This document shows, piece after piece, positions 1 to 5,859 of a stretch of 20,300 nt of DNA; within the stretch, counting starts at the first letter, position 1; the number at the start of each line of letters is the position of its first letter. This DNA is from Fidelibacterota bacterium (GTDB lineage Bacteria; Fidelibacterota; Fidelibacteria; Fidelibacterales; Fidelibacteraceae). A model generated the notes under the pieces. It searched no databases. It was given only the letters and a program-made list of their open reading frames with translations, and was not told where the DNA came from. Both the position numbers and the translations under genes were made by a program. The stretch lies in the NCBI GenBank assembly GCA_029931905.1, contig JAOZRH010000023.1, positions 1 through 20,300 of the forward strand, written 5' to 3'.

Positions 1-290
1 TTGGTCTTGGTGGAATATTTGTAGAAATATTTAGAGATGTTGATTTTAAAGTTGCACCAATTTCAGTAAAAGAAACAGATGATATGATAAAATCTATTCA
101 TTCTTATCCGATTCTAACAGGTGCTAGGGGAAGTAAAAAACGAGATGTCAACTCACTAACTGAAACAATTCAAAGATTATCACAACTTGCAATTGATTGT
201 CCACAAATTAAGGAATTGGATATTAATCCGTTGATTGTTAGAAATGAGGGCGAAGGTTGTTTTGTTGCAGATACAAAAATAATGTTATAA
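1..290 (+). CDS. ADP-forming acyl-CoA synthetase, C-terminal end (partial)
   Basis: The reading frame is open from the window edge (first whole codon at 3) to the stop at 288-290, so this is the last ~95 residues of a longer protein; the internal ATG at 84 is not the start. The visible stretch begins GLGGIFVEIFRDVDFKVAPI and ends with an ELDINPLIV motif, both typical of the ATP-grasp (CoA-binding beta) domain at the C-terminus of NDP-forming acyl-CoA synthetases. These enzymes interconvert acyl-CoA, ADP and phosphate with acyl acid, CoA and ATP, often giving ATP from acetyl-CoA in fermentative cells. In some bacteria the same domain belongs to a protein acetyltransferase (Pat-type) fusion, but no GNAT domain follows here. 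Only 25 bp separate it from nagB, so they may be co-transcribed. The family is fairly sure; the exact substrate is not known. Confidence 0.8.
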   Translation, partial: GLGGIFVEIFRDVDFKVAPISVKETDDMIKSIHSYPILTGARGSKKRDVNSLTETIQRLSQLAIDCPQIKELDINPLIVRNEGEGCFVADTKIML

Positions 291-302
291 AAATTATTAA
301 TT

Positions 303-309
303 AAAAGGA
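303..309 (+). promoter_or_regulatory. Shine-Dalgarno sequence of nagB
   Basis: AAAAGGAG lies just upstream of the nagB ATG at 316. It fixes that start and shows that this AT-rich genome uses purine-rich ribosome binding sites. Confidence 0.7.
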
Positions 310-315
310 GAAAAA

Positions 316-1110
316 ATGAGAATAGTCATTCACGAAAATTATTTATCAATAAGTAAATGGACTGCACATTATATTGCAAAAAAAATAAATGATTTTGCAC
401 CTACAAAAGAAAATCCGTTTATTTTAGGTTTACCAACAGGTTCATCACCTATTGGAACTTATGATGAATTAGTTGCCATGTATAATGCAGGAGAAATATC
501 ATTCAAAAATGTTATAACCTTTAACATGGATGAATATGTAAATATCGCAGAAACACATCCAGAAAGTTATCATTATTTTATGAATAAATATTTTTTCAGT
601 CATATAGATATTCCAAAAGAAAATATAAATATTTTAGATGGAAACGCCTCAGACCTAGATAAAGAATGTGAAGAATATGAAGAAAAAATTAAAAAAGTTG
701 GTGGAATTAATCTGTTTTTAGGTGGAATTGGACCTGATGGTCATATTGCATTTAATGAACCAGGTTCATCACTAAATTCAAGAACAAGAGTGAAGACACT
801 AACTCACGATACAATACTTGCAAATGCAAGATTTTTTGATAACGATCATAAGAAGGTTCCAAAAACGGCTTTGACAGTTGGAGTAGGAACGGTTATGGAT
901 GCAGACGAAGTTATTATTTTAGTTAGTGGTTACAATAAGGCCACAGCATTGAAAAAAGTTGTTGAAGAGGGAGTAAATCATATGTGGACAGTTTCTGCAT
1001 TACAGATGCATAAAAAAGGCATAATTGTTTGTGATGACGAAGCAACAATGGATTTAACTGTTGGTACTGTTAAATATTTTAAAGATATTGAGAAGGGTGA
1101 TATAGAATAA
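316..1110 (+). CDS. nagB: glucosamine-6-phosphate deaminase
   Basis: NagB converts glucosamine 6-phosphate to fructose 6-phosphate and ammonia in the cytoplasm, the step that passes amino sugars into glycolysis. The 264-residue protein lines up with the 266-residue E. coli enzyme without register shift. LPTGSSP (39-45) is the phosphate-binding loop. Asp72 in the MDEY motif and Asp141, His143 and Glu148 in GPDGHIAFNEPG are the catalytic residues. Residues used by E. coli NagB to bind the allosteric activator N-acetylglucosamine 6-phosphate (Ser151, Ser152, Arg158, Lys160, Tyr254) are all present at the same numbers, so allosteric activation is plausible (inference). The ATG at 316 has a good ribosome binding site. 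The gene follows the acyl-CoA synthetase by 25 bp and is closed by a hairpin terminator. No nagA or transporter gene is visible in the window. Confidence 0.96.
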   Translation: MRIVIHENYLSISKWTAHYIAKKINDFAPTKENPFILGLPTGSSPIGTYDELVAMYNAGEISFKNVITFNMDEYVNIAETHPESYHYFMNKYFFSHIDIPKENINILDGNASDLDKECEEYEEKIKKVGGINLFLGGIGPDGHIAFNEPGSSLNSRTRVKTLTHDTILANARFFDNDHKKVPKTALTVGVGTVMDADEVIILVSGYNKATALKKVVEEGVNHMWTVSALQMHKKGIIVCDDEATMDLTVGTVKYFKDIEKGDIE

Positions 1111-1143
1111 TACTCGGTGAATTGAAATATTTTATAAATATTA

Positions 1144-1190
1144 AAAAATGTCCGAGAATATTGTTTTTTCGGACATTTTTGTTTTAAATT
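1144..1190 (+). terminator. Rho-independent-like terminator after nagB
   Basis: A perfect 12-bp inverted repeat (AAAAATGTCCGA at 1144-1155 with TCGGACATTTTT at 1169-1180) encloses a 13-nt loop. The 3' arm ends in T5, followed by GTTTTAAATT. It closes the acyl-CoA synthetase-nagB unit. The arms share sequence with the hairpin after the next gene (3211-3242). Confidence 0.8.
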
Positions 1191-1218
1191 AAATGAATTT
1201 TTAAATATAGGGAATGTT

Positions 1219-3180
1219 ATGAGAAAATTAAGTCAAAAAGAAATTAGTAAATTGGAGATGCAAAATTGTTATGCTGATGATTGGTCTAAAATTCAAGTAG
1301 ATGAGGAATTTGATGTAAAATATATTAATAATGTTTCTTTTTGTGGAAATATTAAAATTGGAAAAATGAATGGTAGTGTAAAATATTCAAAAGGAATAGA
1401 GAAACATTCAAAAATTAGAAATGCAGATATTTTTAATTGTGAAATTGGAGATAATGTCTATATTTCTGATGTAAAATTATTATCAAATTACAAAATTGGG
1501 AACCAAGCAATTATTGAAAATGTTGGACAATTATTTGTTGAAGGAGAATCAACTTTTGGTAATGGTTATGAATTAGAAATATTAAATGAAGGTGGTGGAA
1601 GAGAATTAAAAATATATGATAACCTCACTTCACAGATTGCATATTTATTGGTTCTTTATCGTCATGATACTAAATTGATAAGCTCAATTGAAAAAATGAT
1701 TGATGAATATGCTGAAAAAAATAAATCAGATATTGGAATAATAGGTGAATATGCTAAATTGTTAAATACAAAAAAAATTACTAATGTTAAAATTGGAAAT
1801 AATGCTATAATTTCTAATGTTACTGAACTGTTTAATGGGACAGTGGTTAGTAATTCTTCTGCTCCAGTGAATATTCGTAATGGTGTAATTGCAAAAAATT
1901 TCATTATCAATTCTGGTTCAAGAGTTGATGATGGTGTTTTGCTTGATGGTTGTTTTGTTGGTCAAAGTGTAAAATTAGGTAAACAATATTCTGCTGAAAA
2001 TTCTGCATTTTTTGCAAATTGTGAAGGATTTCATGGTGAAGCATGTTCAATATTCGCTGGTCCTTATACTGTAACTCATCATAAAGCAACTTTATTGATT
2101 GCCGGATTGTTTTCATTTTTTAATGCTGGTAGTGGTTCAAATCAAAGTAATCATATGTATAAATTAGGTCCATTACATCAAGGAATTATCGAAAGAGGTT
2201 CTAAAATGGGATCATTTGGTTATATGTTATGGCCAAGTAATATTGGAGCGTTTACTGCTGTGATTGGAAAACATTATTCAAATATGGATACAACCGATTT
2301 TCCATTTTCATATATTAATGAGGTTGATGGCAAAAGTATTCTTACTCCAGCGATGAATTTACTTAGTGTTGGAACAATAAGAGATAGTGAAAAATGGCCA
2401 AATAGAGATAAAAGAACTGACGAAAATTTACTTGATTTGATAAACTTTGAATTTTTTAATCCTCGTACGATTGGAAAAGTGTTGAATGGACATAATAAAC
2501 TTTTAGAATTTGCTGAAAAAACGAAAAAAAGTGCAAGTTATGTGAATTATAATGGTATAAAAATTCCAAGATTACTTTTAAAAACAACAGCAAAATATTA
2601 CAAATTGGCTTTAAACATTTTTATTGGACAGGTTGTGATAAATAATTTAGAAAAAATTAATTTTGAAAATTTTGATGAAGTGAAAATGTTGTTTAGTAAG
2701 GAAAGTAATTTTGATAATTGGTATGATTTATCTGGTTTATTAATTTCAGAAACATCAAACGAAGAATTTATGTCAAAAATTAAAAACAACACAATTCATA
2801 ATGTTGATGAATTGAGAACAGAGCTTACAAAAATATTCAATAATTATTCTAATGAAGAGTGGTTGTGGACTTTAGGATTGATTAAAAAATATCTCGAAAT
2901 AGACCCAATGAATATTACAAAAGAACATATAATAGATATAGTAAAAAATTGGGAAAAAAGTTCTCTTAAATTGAATAAAATGGTTGCAATGGACGCCACA
3001 AAAGAATTTAATGTTATTACGAAAATTGGATTTGGAATTGATGGAAATGAAGATGTTAGAAATGCCGATTTTGAAGCCGTTCGTGGAACTTATGAAGGAA
3101 ATAAATTTGTAATTCAATTAAAAGAAAAAGCATTAGAGATAGCAAAAATAGCTGAAAAAACAATTGGAATGATTGGATAA
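1219..3180 (+). CDS. DUF4954 family protein (left-handed beta-helix-like)
   Basis: This 653-residue protein starts MRKLSQKEISKLEMQNCYAD, and its centre carries the conserved block of the DUF4954 family of Bacteroidetes-type bacteria: VTHHKATLLIAG (285-296), then FFNAGSGSNQSNHMYKLG (300-317) and FGYMLWPS (333-340). Residues ~36-105 and ~185-255 have repeated short hydrophobic-Gly-Asn turns (for example KIGNNAIISNV), like the hexapeptide-repeat left-handed beta helix of sugar-nucleotide acyltransferases. Conserved histidines at 287, 288, 312, 320 and 352 could form an active site. The C-terminal third (~400-653) looks helical and charged. No signal peptide is seen, so it is probably cytoplasmic. 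The function is unknown; an amino-sugar or nucleotide-sugar role is only a guess from the fold and from nagB upstream. An AGGGA site precedes the ATG. Hairpins on both sides suggest a separate transcription unit or attenuated read-through from nagB. Confidence 0.85.
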   Translation: MRKLSQKEISKLEMQNCYADDWSKIQVDEEFDVKYINNVSFCGNIKIGKMNGSVKYSKGIEKHSKIRNADIFNCEIGDNVYISDVKLLSNYKIGNQAIIENVGQLFVEGESTFGNGYELEILNEGGGRELKIYDNLTSQIAYLLVLYRHDTKLISSIEKMIDEYAEKNKSDIGIIGEYAKLLNTKKITNVKIGNNAIISNVTELFNGTVVSNSSAPVNIRNGVIAKNFIINSGSRVDDGVLLDGCFVGQSVKLGKQYSAENSAFFANCEGFHGEACSIFAGPYTVTHHKATLLIAGLFSFFNAGSGSNQSNHMYKLGPLHQGIIERGSKMGSFGYMLWPSNIGAFTAVIGKHYSNMDTTDFPFSYINEVDGKSILTPAMNLLSVGTIRDSEKWPNRDKRTDENLLDLINFEFFNPRTIGKVLNGHNKLLEFAEKTKKSASYVNYNGIKIPRLLLKTTAKYYKLALNIFIGQVVINNLEKINFENFDEVKMLFSKESNFDNWYDLSGLLISETSNEEFMSKIKNNTIHNVDELRTELTKIFNNYSNEEWLWTLGLIKKYLEIDPMNITKEHIIDIVKNWEKSSLKLNKMVAMDATKEFNVITKIGFGIDGNEDVRNADFEAVRGTYEGNKFVIQLKEKALEIAKIAEKTIGMIG

Positions 3181-3210
3181 AATAACAATAGTAATAATAA
3201 ACTATTAATT

Positions 3211-3250
3211 AAAAATGTCATATTGAAAGATATGGCATTTTTGTTTTATC
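3211..3250 (+). terminator. Terminator hairpin after the DUF4954 gene
   Basis: AAAAATGTCATA (3211-3222) pairs with TATGGCATTTTT (3231-3242) over 12 bp with one G-T pair and an 8-nt loop, followed by GTTTTATC. Its outer arm and the tail CATTTTTGTTTTA are the same as in the hairpin after nagB. Confidence 0.75.
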
Positions 3251-3289
3251 GACATTTTATACGACAAGGGAGTTAACTTTTTTTATTTC

Positions 3290-3314
3290 TCGCCAAGACG
3301 CAAAGTCGCAAAAA
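3290..3314 (+). repeat. Intergenic repeat phrase A, copy 1
   Basis: TCGCCAAGACGCAAAGTCGC followed by AAAAA. The core GCCAAG-C-CAAAG recurs at 3357-3369 and, on the other strand, at 11627-11660. Part of it (AAGTCGCAAAAA, 3303-3314) recurs exactly in reverse at 7017-7028. It is richer in G+C than its surroundings and non-coding. Phrases of this kind are, to my knowledge, common between genes in uncultured FCB-group genomes; their function is unknown. Confidence 0.65.
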
Positions 3315-3331
3315 TTGTTATAAGATATTTA

Positions 3332-3372
3332 TCGCCCATCTGGATAGTCGGACAGGCCAAGACACAAAGTAG
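3332..3372 (+). repeat. Composite repeat B+A, left copy (flanks the B12 operon)
   Basis: A 25-nt segment (TCGCCC to CAGG, 3332-3356) is joined to a second copy of phrase A (3357-3372, CCAAGACACAAAGTAG). Hand alignment with the reverse complement of 7015-7055 gives 29 of 41 identical positions with no gaps, 19 of 25 in the B part. The two copies therefore form an imperfect inverted repeat about 3.6 kb apart, around the riboswitch-btuB-btuG unit. Confidence 0.6.
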
Positions 3373-3404
3373 TTTATAATTAACTTTACTGTCATTTAGT
3401 TCTT

Positions 3405-3462
3405 TATTCGTCATTCGTAATTCCAAATTCGTAATTTACTCATTGTGTCCATTGTGGTAATG
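3405..3462 (+). repeat. Degenerate short-phrase repeats
   Basis: ATTCGTCATTCGTAATT and AAATTCGTAATTT repeat an ATTCGTAATT phrase, followed by CATTGTGTCCATTGTGG, which itself repeats CATTGTG twice. It is non-coding. Together with 3290-3372 it makes up nearly all of the gap between the DUF4954 terminator and the riboswitch promoter. Confidence 0.5.
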
Positions 3463-3493
3463 TTTAATAATTTCTAATAAACCTAAAAATCAT

Positions 3494-3522
3494 TTGCAAT
3501 TTTGAAAAAATAAAAGTAATAT
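3494..3522 (+). promoter_or_regulatory. Candidate sigma-70-like promoter of the B12 operon
   Basis: TTGCAA (3494-3499) and TAATAT (3517-3522) are separated by exactly 17 bp, each matching 4 of 6 consensus positions. A start about 7-8 nt further on would begin the RNA roughly 10 nt before the riboswitch's closing stem at 3541, which fits well. In such AT-rich DNA similar matches occur by chance, so this is tentative. Confidence 0.4.
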
Positions 3523-3540
3523 ATAAAAGTTTTTTGAAAT

Positions 3541-3688
3541 AGTTATATGCAAGGGAAGTTCGTGAAAATCGAACACAGTCGCGCTACTGTAATTGGTGAC
3601 GATTCTGACATTTAACCACTGTTCCAAATTTGGAATGGGAAGGAGTCAGAAAAGGATGAACCAAAAGTCAGGACATCTTGGTATAACT
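3541..3688 (+). ncRNA. Cobalamin (B12) riboswitch
   Basis: This RNA element binds adenosylcobalamin or a related cobalamin and turns down downstream genes when B12 is plentiful. The hallmark core is visible: AAGGGAAGTTCGTGAAAATC (3551-3570), with the small stem GTTCG/CGAAC (3558-3562 with 3570-3574), then CAGTCGCGCTACTGTAA (3576-3592). A peripheral arm pairs TTCTGAC (3603-3609) with GTCAGAA (3645-3651) and holds the palindrome TTCCAAATTTGGAA. A diverged B12 box, AGTCAGGACATCTTGG, lies at 3666-3681. The closing stem AGTTATA (3541-3547) pairs with TATAACT (3682-3688). No hairpin plus T-run follows before the coding region, so control is more likely on translation, acting at the GGAGGA site at 3715-3720 (inference). 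Confidence 0.9.
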
Positions 3689-3714
3689 TTTTGCTTAAGA
3701 ATTTCGCGAAAAAA

Positions 3715-3720
3715 GGAGGA
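3715..3720 (+). promoter_or_regulatory. Strong Shine-Dalgarno site in the riboswitch expression platform
   Basis: AAAAAAGGAGGA is the strongest ribosome binding site in this part of the window. It sits 27 nt after the riboswitch closing stem and 7 nt before a GTG codon at 3728, not in front of the btuB-like ATG at 3790. It is the likely target of riboswitch control. Confidence 0.6.
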
Positions 3721-3727
3721 AGCAATT

Positions 3728-3793
3728 GTGAATATAGTTTGTAGTATATTCAATTATAGTCAGTTTGGGCATAAAAAGAGTATTTTTGTATGA
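3728..3793 (+). CDS. Leader peptide ORF translationally coupled to the btuB-like gene
   Basis: A GTG at 3728 follows AGGAGGA by 7 nt and opens 21 codons (VNIVCSIFNYSQFGHKKSIF, then V) ending in TGA at 3791-3793. The stop overlaps the ATG of the receptor gene (ATGA at 3790-3793), the classic layout for translational coupling. The receptor frame has a stop (TAA at 3772-3774) upstream of its ATG, so the strong ribosome site cannot serve the receptor directly. The peptide has no recognisable motif; its sequence may not matter, and its role may be to bring ribosomes from a riboswitch-controlled site to the receptor start, whose own site (AAAGAG, 3775-3780) is weak. Whether the peptide is made is inference from the sequence. 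Confidence 0.5.
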   Translation: MNIVCSIFNYSQFGHKKSIFV

Positions 3794-5859
3794 GAAAAAT
3801 ATTCTTTTCGGTTATTATTATAATTAATTTCGCATTTTCAATATCAAATTATAATTCTGGTGAAGTTGTTGATGAAAATCAAAATGGGATTCCGGTAGTA
3901 TATATTCACGATTTAAATAAAGATATTTGGATAATCACAGATTCTGATGGAAATTTTTATTTAAATGAATCCTTTCAAGTTGGCGATACTTTAGAATTTA
4001 TACATATTGGTTATCATCCAAAAAAAGTAATTTTAAATGGTAAAAATCAAAGAATGATTATTCCTCTAATTCCAAAAACACTACGATTATCAGAAATAAC
4101 TTATACAAAAAAAATAGAAAATTCAACGAAGAATAATGAAATTAGGATAGTAAAAAATGAATATTCTTCAAATTCTGAAACAAAAAATATTATTCGAAAA
4201 TTACCAGGAATTTCGATTAAAAGTTACGGTGGATCTGCCGGAATTTCTTCTATTAATATTGATGGTGGAACTTCAACACACACAAAAATCTTGGTAGATG
4301 GTTTTGATTTAACAAATTCTCAAAATAGTCAGATGGATATTTCACAATTACCAGCTCCATTTATCAAATCAGTCAATTTTTCTAATTACGATATTAATAA
4401 ATATGGATCTGGAAGTATTGATGGAGTTATAAATTTTAAACCATGGACAAATTCAAATTCTGCAACCATCAGTTACGGAAGTTTTGGAAATTTATCAAGT
4501 AATGTAAAATTGAATTATTCTCACAAAAAATTTTCAACGGATTTTTTGATTGGTTACAAAAAAGATGATGGAAATTATTCCTATACTTGGAAAAACAATA
4601 AATATGAAAGAAAAAATAATGACTTTGAACAGAAATATTTTTCAGGTCGTATTAGCACAATTTTAACCAAGAGAATTTATGCAAAGTTATTTGTTTTGAA
4701 AACAGGGCAGAATCGTGGAGTAGCTGGACAGAAATGGTCTCCAAATTTATCTGCCAGACGGAAAGATAATTTATTTACATCTGCTTTGACATTTGGTTGG
4801 AATTTTAAAAAAGGACACGGAAAATTTGATTTAATTTACCGAAATTCTGAAGACGATTATTCTAATCCAAATATTAATGTAAATAGTTATTTTGAAAATG
4901 TTACAACAGAAGGAAAATTAAAACAGGACTATAATTTTTCTGAAAAAGTGAAGTTAATTGGAAATATGTCATTGAAAAATGAAGTATTGAAAATGAATAA
5001 CAACAATTCACACAAGAGATTTTTATCAAAAAACACAATTTCGATATTGTATAATCCAATTAAGTATATTGAATTTAAACCAACTGTAAATTATGAATAT
5101 TCGCCAAATAATTTCGATAAAATTAGTTATAGTTTTGGAACTACAGTATTTTCAAACAGAAAATTGTTTAAATCTATTTCTTTACATTATGCGAATTTAT
5201 ATAGATTTCCCTCTTTCAATGATATGTATTGGGAACCCGGAGGAAATTTAGATTTGAAAACAGAAAAAACAGATGTAATTAACTGTTTATCAAAATTTAA
5301 ATTAAATAAATTTGCAGAAATTAGTGTGAATTTGTTCTACAAAAATAGCAAAGATTTAATACAATGGATTCCACAACAATCGTATTGGCAACCGGAAAAT
5401 ATTGCAAAAACAATTCGTTATGGATATAAAATATTAGTTGATTGGAATTATAAGCCGTTAAATTTAGTTGGGAATTTACATTATGATTATCTGATAAGTG
5501 AAAATAAAGTAGAAGGGAATTATTATAAAAAACCACTTCGATATGCACCAAAAAATATTGCATCATTAAATATTCAATGGCAACCGAAAAGAGCAAATTT
5601 AGATTTACAAATTAATTACACTGGTGAACAAATTTCAATGTATGATTATCCAAATGATGTTATTTTAGAATCATTTTTAATTGTTAATTCTAATTTTGGA
5701 TATTCATTTGATGTGTTTAAAAGAGGTGTAATTGCAGTAATTTCAGTAGAAAATATTTTAGATAAAGAATATGAAACAATCTACGGTTATCCAGAATCGT
5801 TGAGATTGTATAAATTAACATTAACTTATAATTTTAAAAAAAGGAGTAAAAAATTATGA
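3790..5859 (+). CDS. TonB-dependent outer-membrane receptor, BtuB-like (cobalamin uptake)
   Basis: This receptor probably imports cobalamin across the outer membrane using TonB energy. Residues 1-~18 form a signal peptide (MRKIFFSVIIIINFAFS). Residues ~22-95 look like the CarboxypepD_reg-like beta-sandwich common in Bacteroidetes receptors. The plug follows at ~120-218, with IIRKLPGISIKSYGG, a KILVDGFDLTN motif (166-175) and GSGSIDGVINF. The rest is the 22-stranded barrel, with late motifs LYRFPSFNDMYWEPGG and NILDKEYETIYGYP. At 689 residues it is ~75 longer than E. coli BtuB, accounted for by the N-terminal domain. The B12 riboswitch upstream and the overlapping BtuG-like lipoprotein gene downstream argue strongly for a corrinoid substrate. 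The start at 3790 is the first ATG after an in-frame stop at 3772. Translation is probably coupled to the leader ORF. No clear TonB box was identified. Confidence 0.9.
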   Translation: MRKIFFSVIIIINFAFSISNYNSGEVVDENQNGIPVVYIHDLNKDIWIITDSDGNFYLNESFQVGDTLEFIHIGYHPKKVILNGKNQRMIIPLIPKTLRLSEITYTKKIENSTKNNEIRIVKNEYSSNSETKNIIRKLPGISIKSYGGSAGISSINIDGGTSTHTKILVDGFDLTNSQNSQMDISQLPAPFIKSVNFSNYDINKYGSGSIDGVINFKPWTNSNSATISYGSFGNLSSNVKLNYSHKKFSTDFLIGYKKDDGNYSYTWKNNKYERKNNDFEQKYFSGRISTILTKRIYAKLFVLKTGQNRGVAGQKWSPNLSARRKDNLFTSALTFGWNFKKGHGKFDLIYRNSEDDYSNPNINVNSYFENVTTEGKLKQDYNFSEKVKLIGNMSLKNEVLKMNNNNSHKRFLSKNTISILYNPIKYIEFKPTVNYEYSPNNFDKISYSFGTTVFSNRKLFKSISLHYANLYRFPSFNDMYWEPGGNLDLKTEKTDVINCLSKFKLNKFAEISVNLFYKNSKDLIQWIPQQSYWQPENIAKTIRYGYKILVDWNYKPLNLVGNLHYDYLISENKVEGNYYKKPLRYAPKNIASLNIQWQPKRANLDLQINYTGEQISMYDYPNDVILESFLIVNSNFGYSFDVFKRGVIAVISVENILDKEYETIYGYPESLRLYKLTLTYNFKKRSKKL

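Noticed and set aside
84..290. A complete 68-residue ORF starting at ATG 84
   Set aside because: The frame is open to the left edge and encodes the end of an ATP-grasp acyl-CoA synthetase domain, so the ATG is internal.
1662..2116. Minus-strand ORFs opposite the DUF4954 gene, and similar ones opposite other genes
   Set aside because: They are low-complexity His/Phe/Asn/Leu-rich shadows of AT-rich coding DNA, without ribosome sites or family motifs.
3264..3276. A 13-nt match (ACAAGGGAGTTAA) to the lepB terminator arm at 18362-18374
   Set aside because: Only half of the hairpin is present at 3264, with no pairing arm; a single 13-nt match is too little to call a repeat or terminator.
3290..3462. 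A CRISPR array or remnant
   Set aside because: Repeats differ in length and sequence, spacing is irregular, no equal-length spacers exist and no cas genes are in the window.
3593..3727. A longer ORF from ATG 3593 in the same frame as the leader peptide
   Set aside because: This segment is fully accounted for by the cobalamin riboswitch stems and B12 box, and it has no ribosome site at 3593. Only the part from GTG 3728, after the SD, is supported.
3728..3830. Programmed frameshift joining the leader ORF to the receptor
   Set aside because: The receptor has its own normal signal peptide from ATG 3790, and the overlap has no obvious slippery sequence; coupling through ATGA explains the layout.
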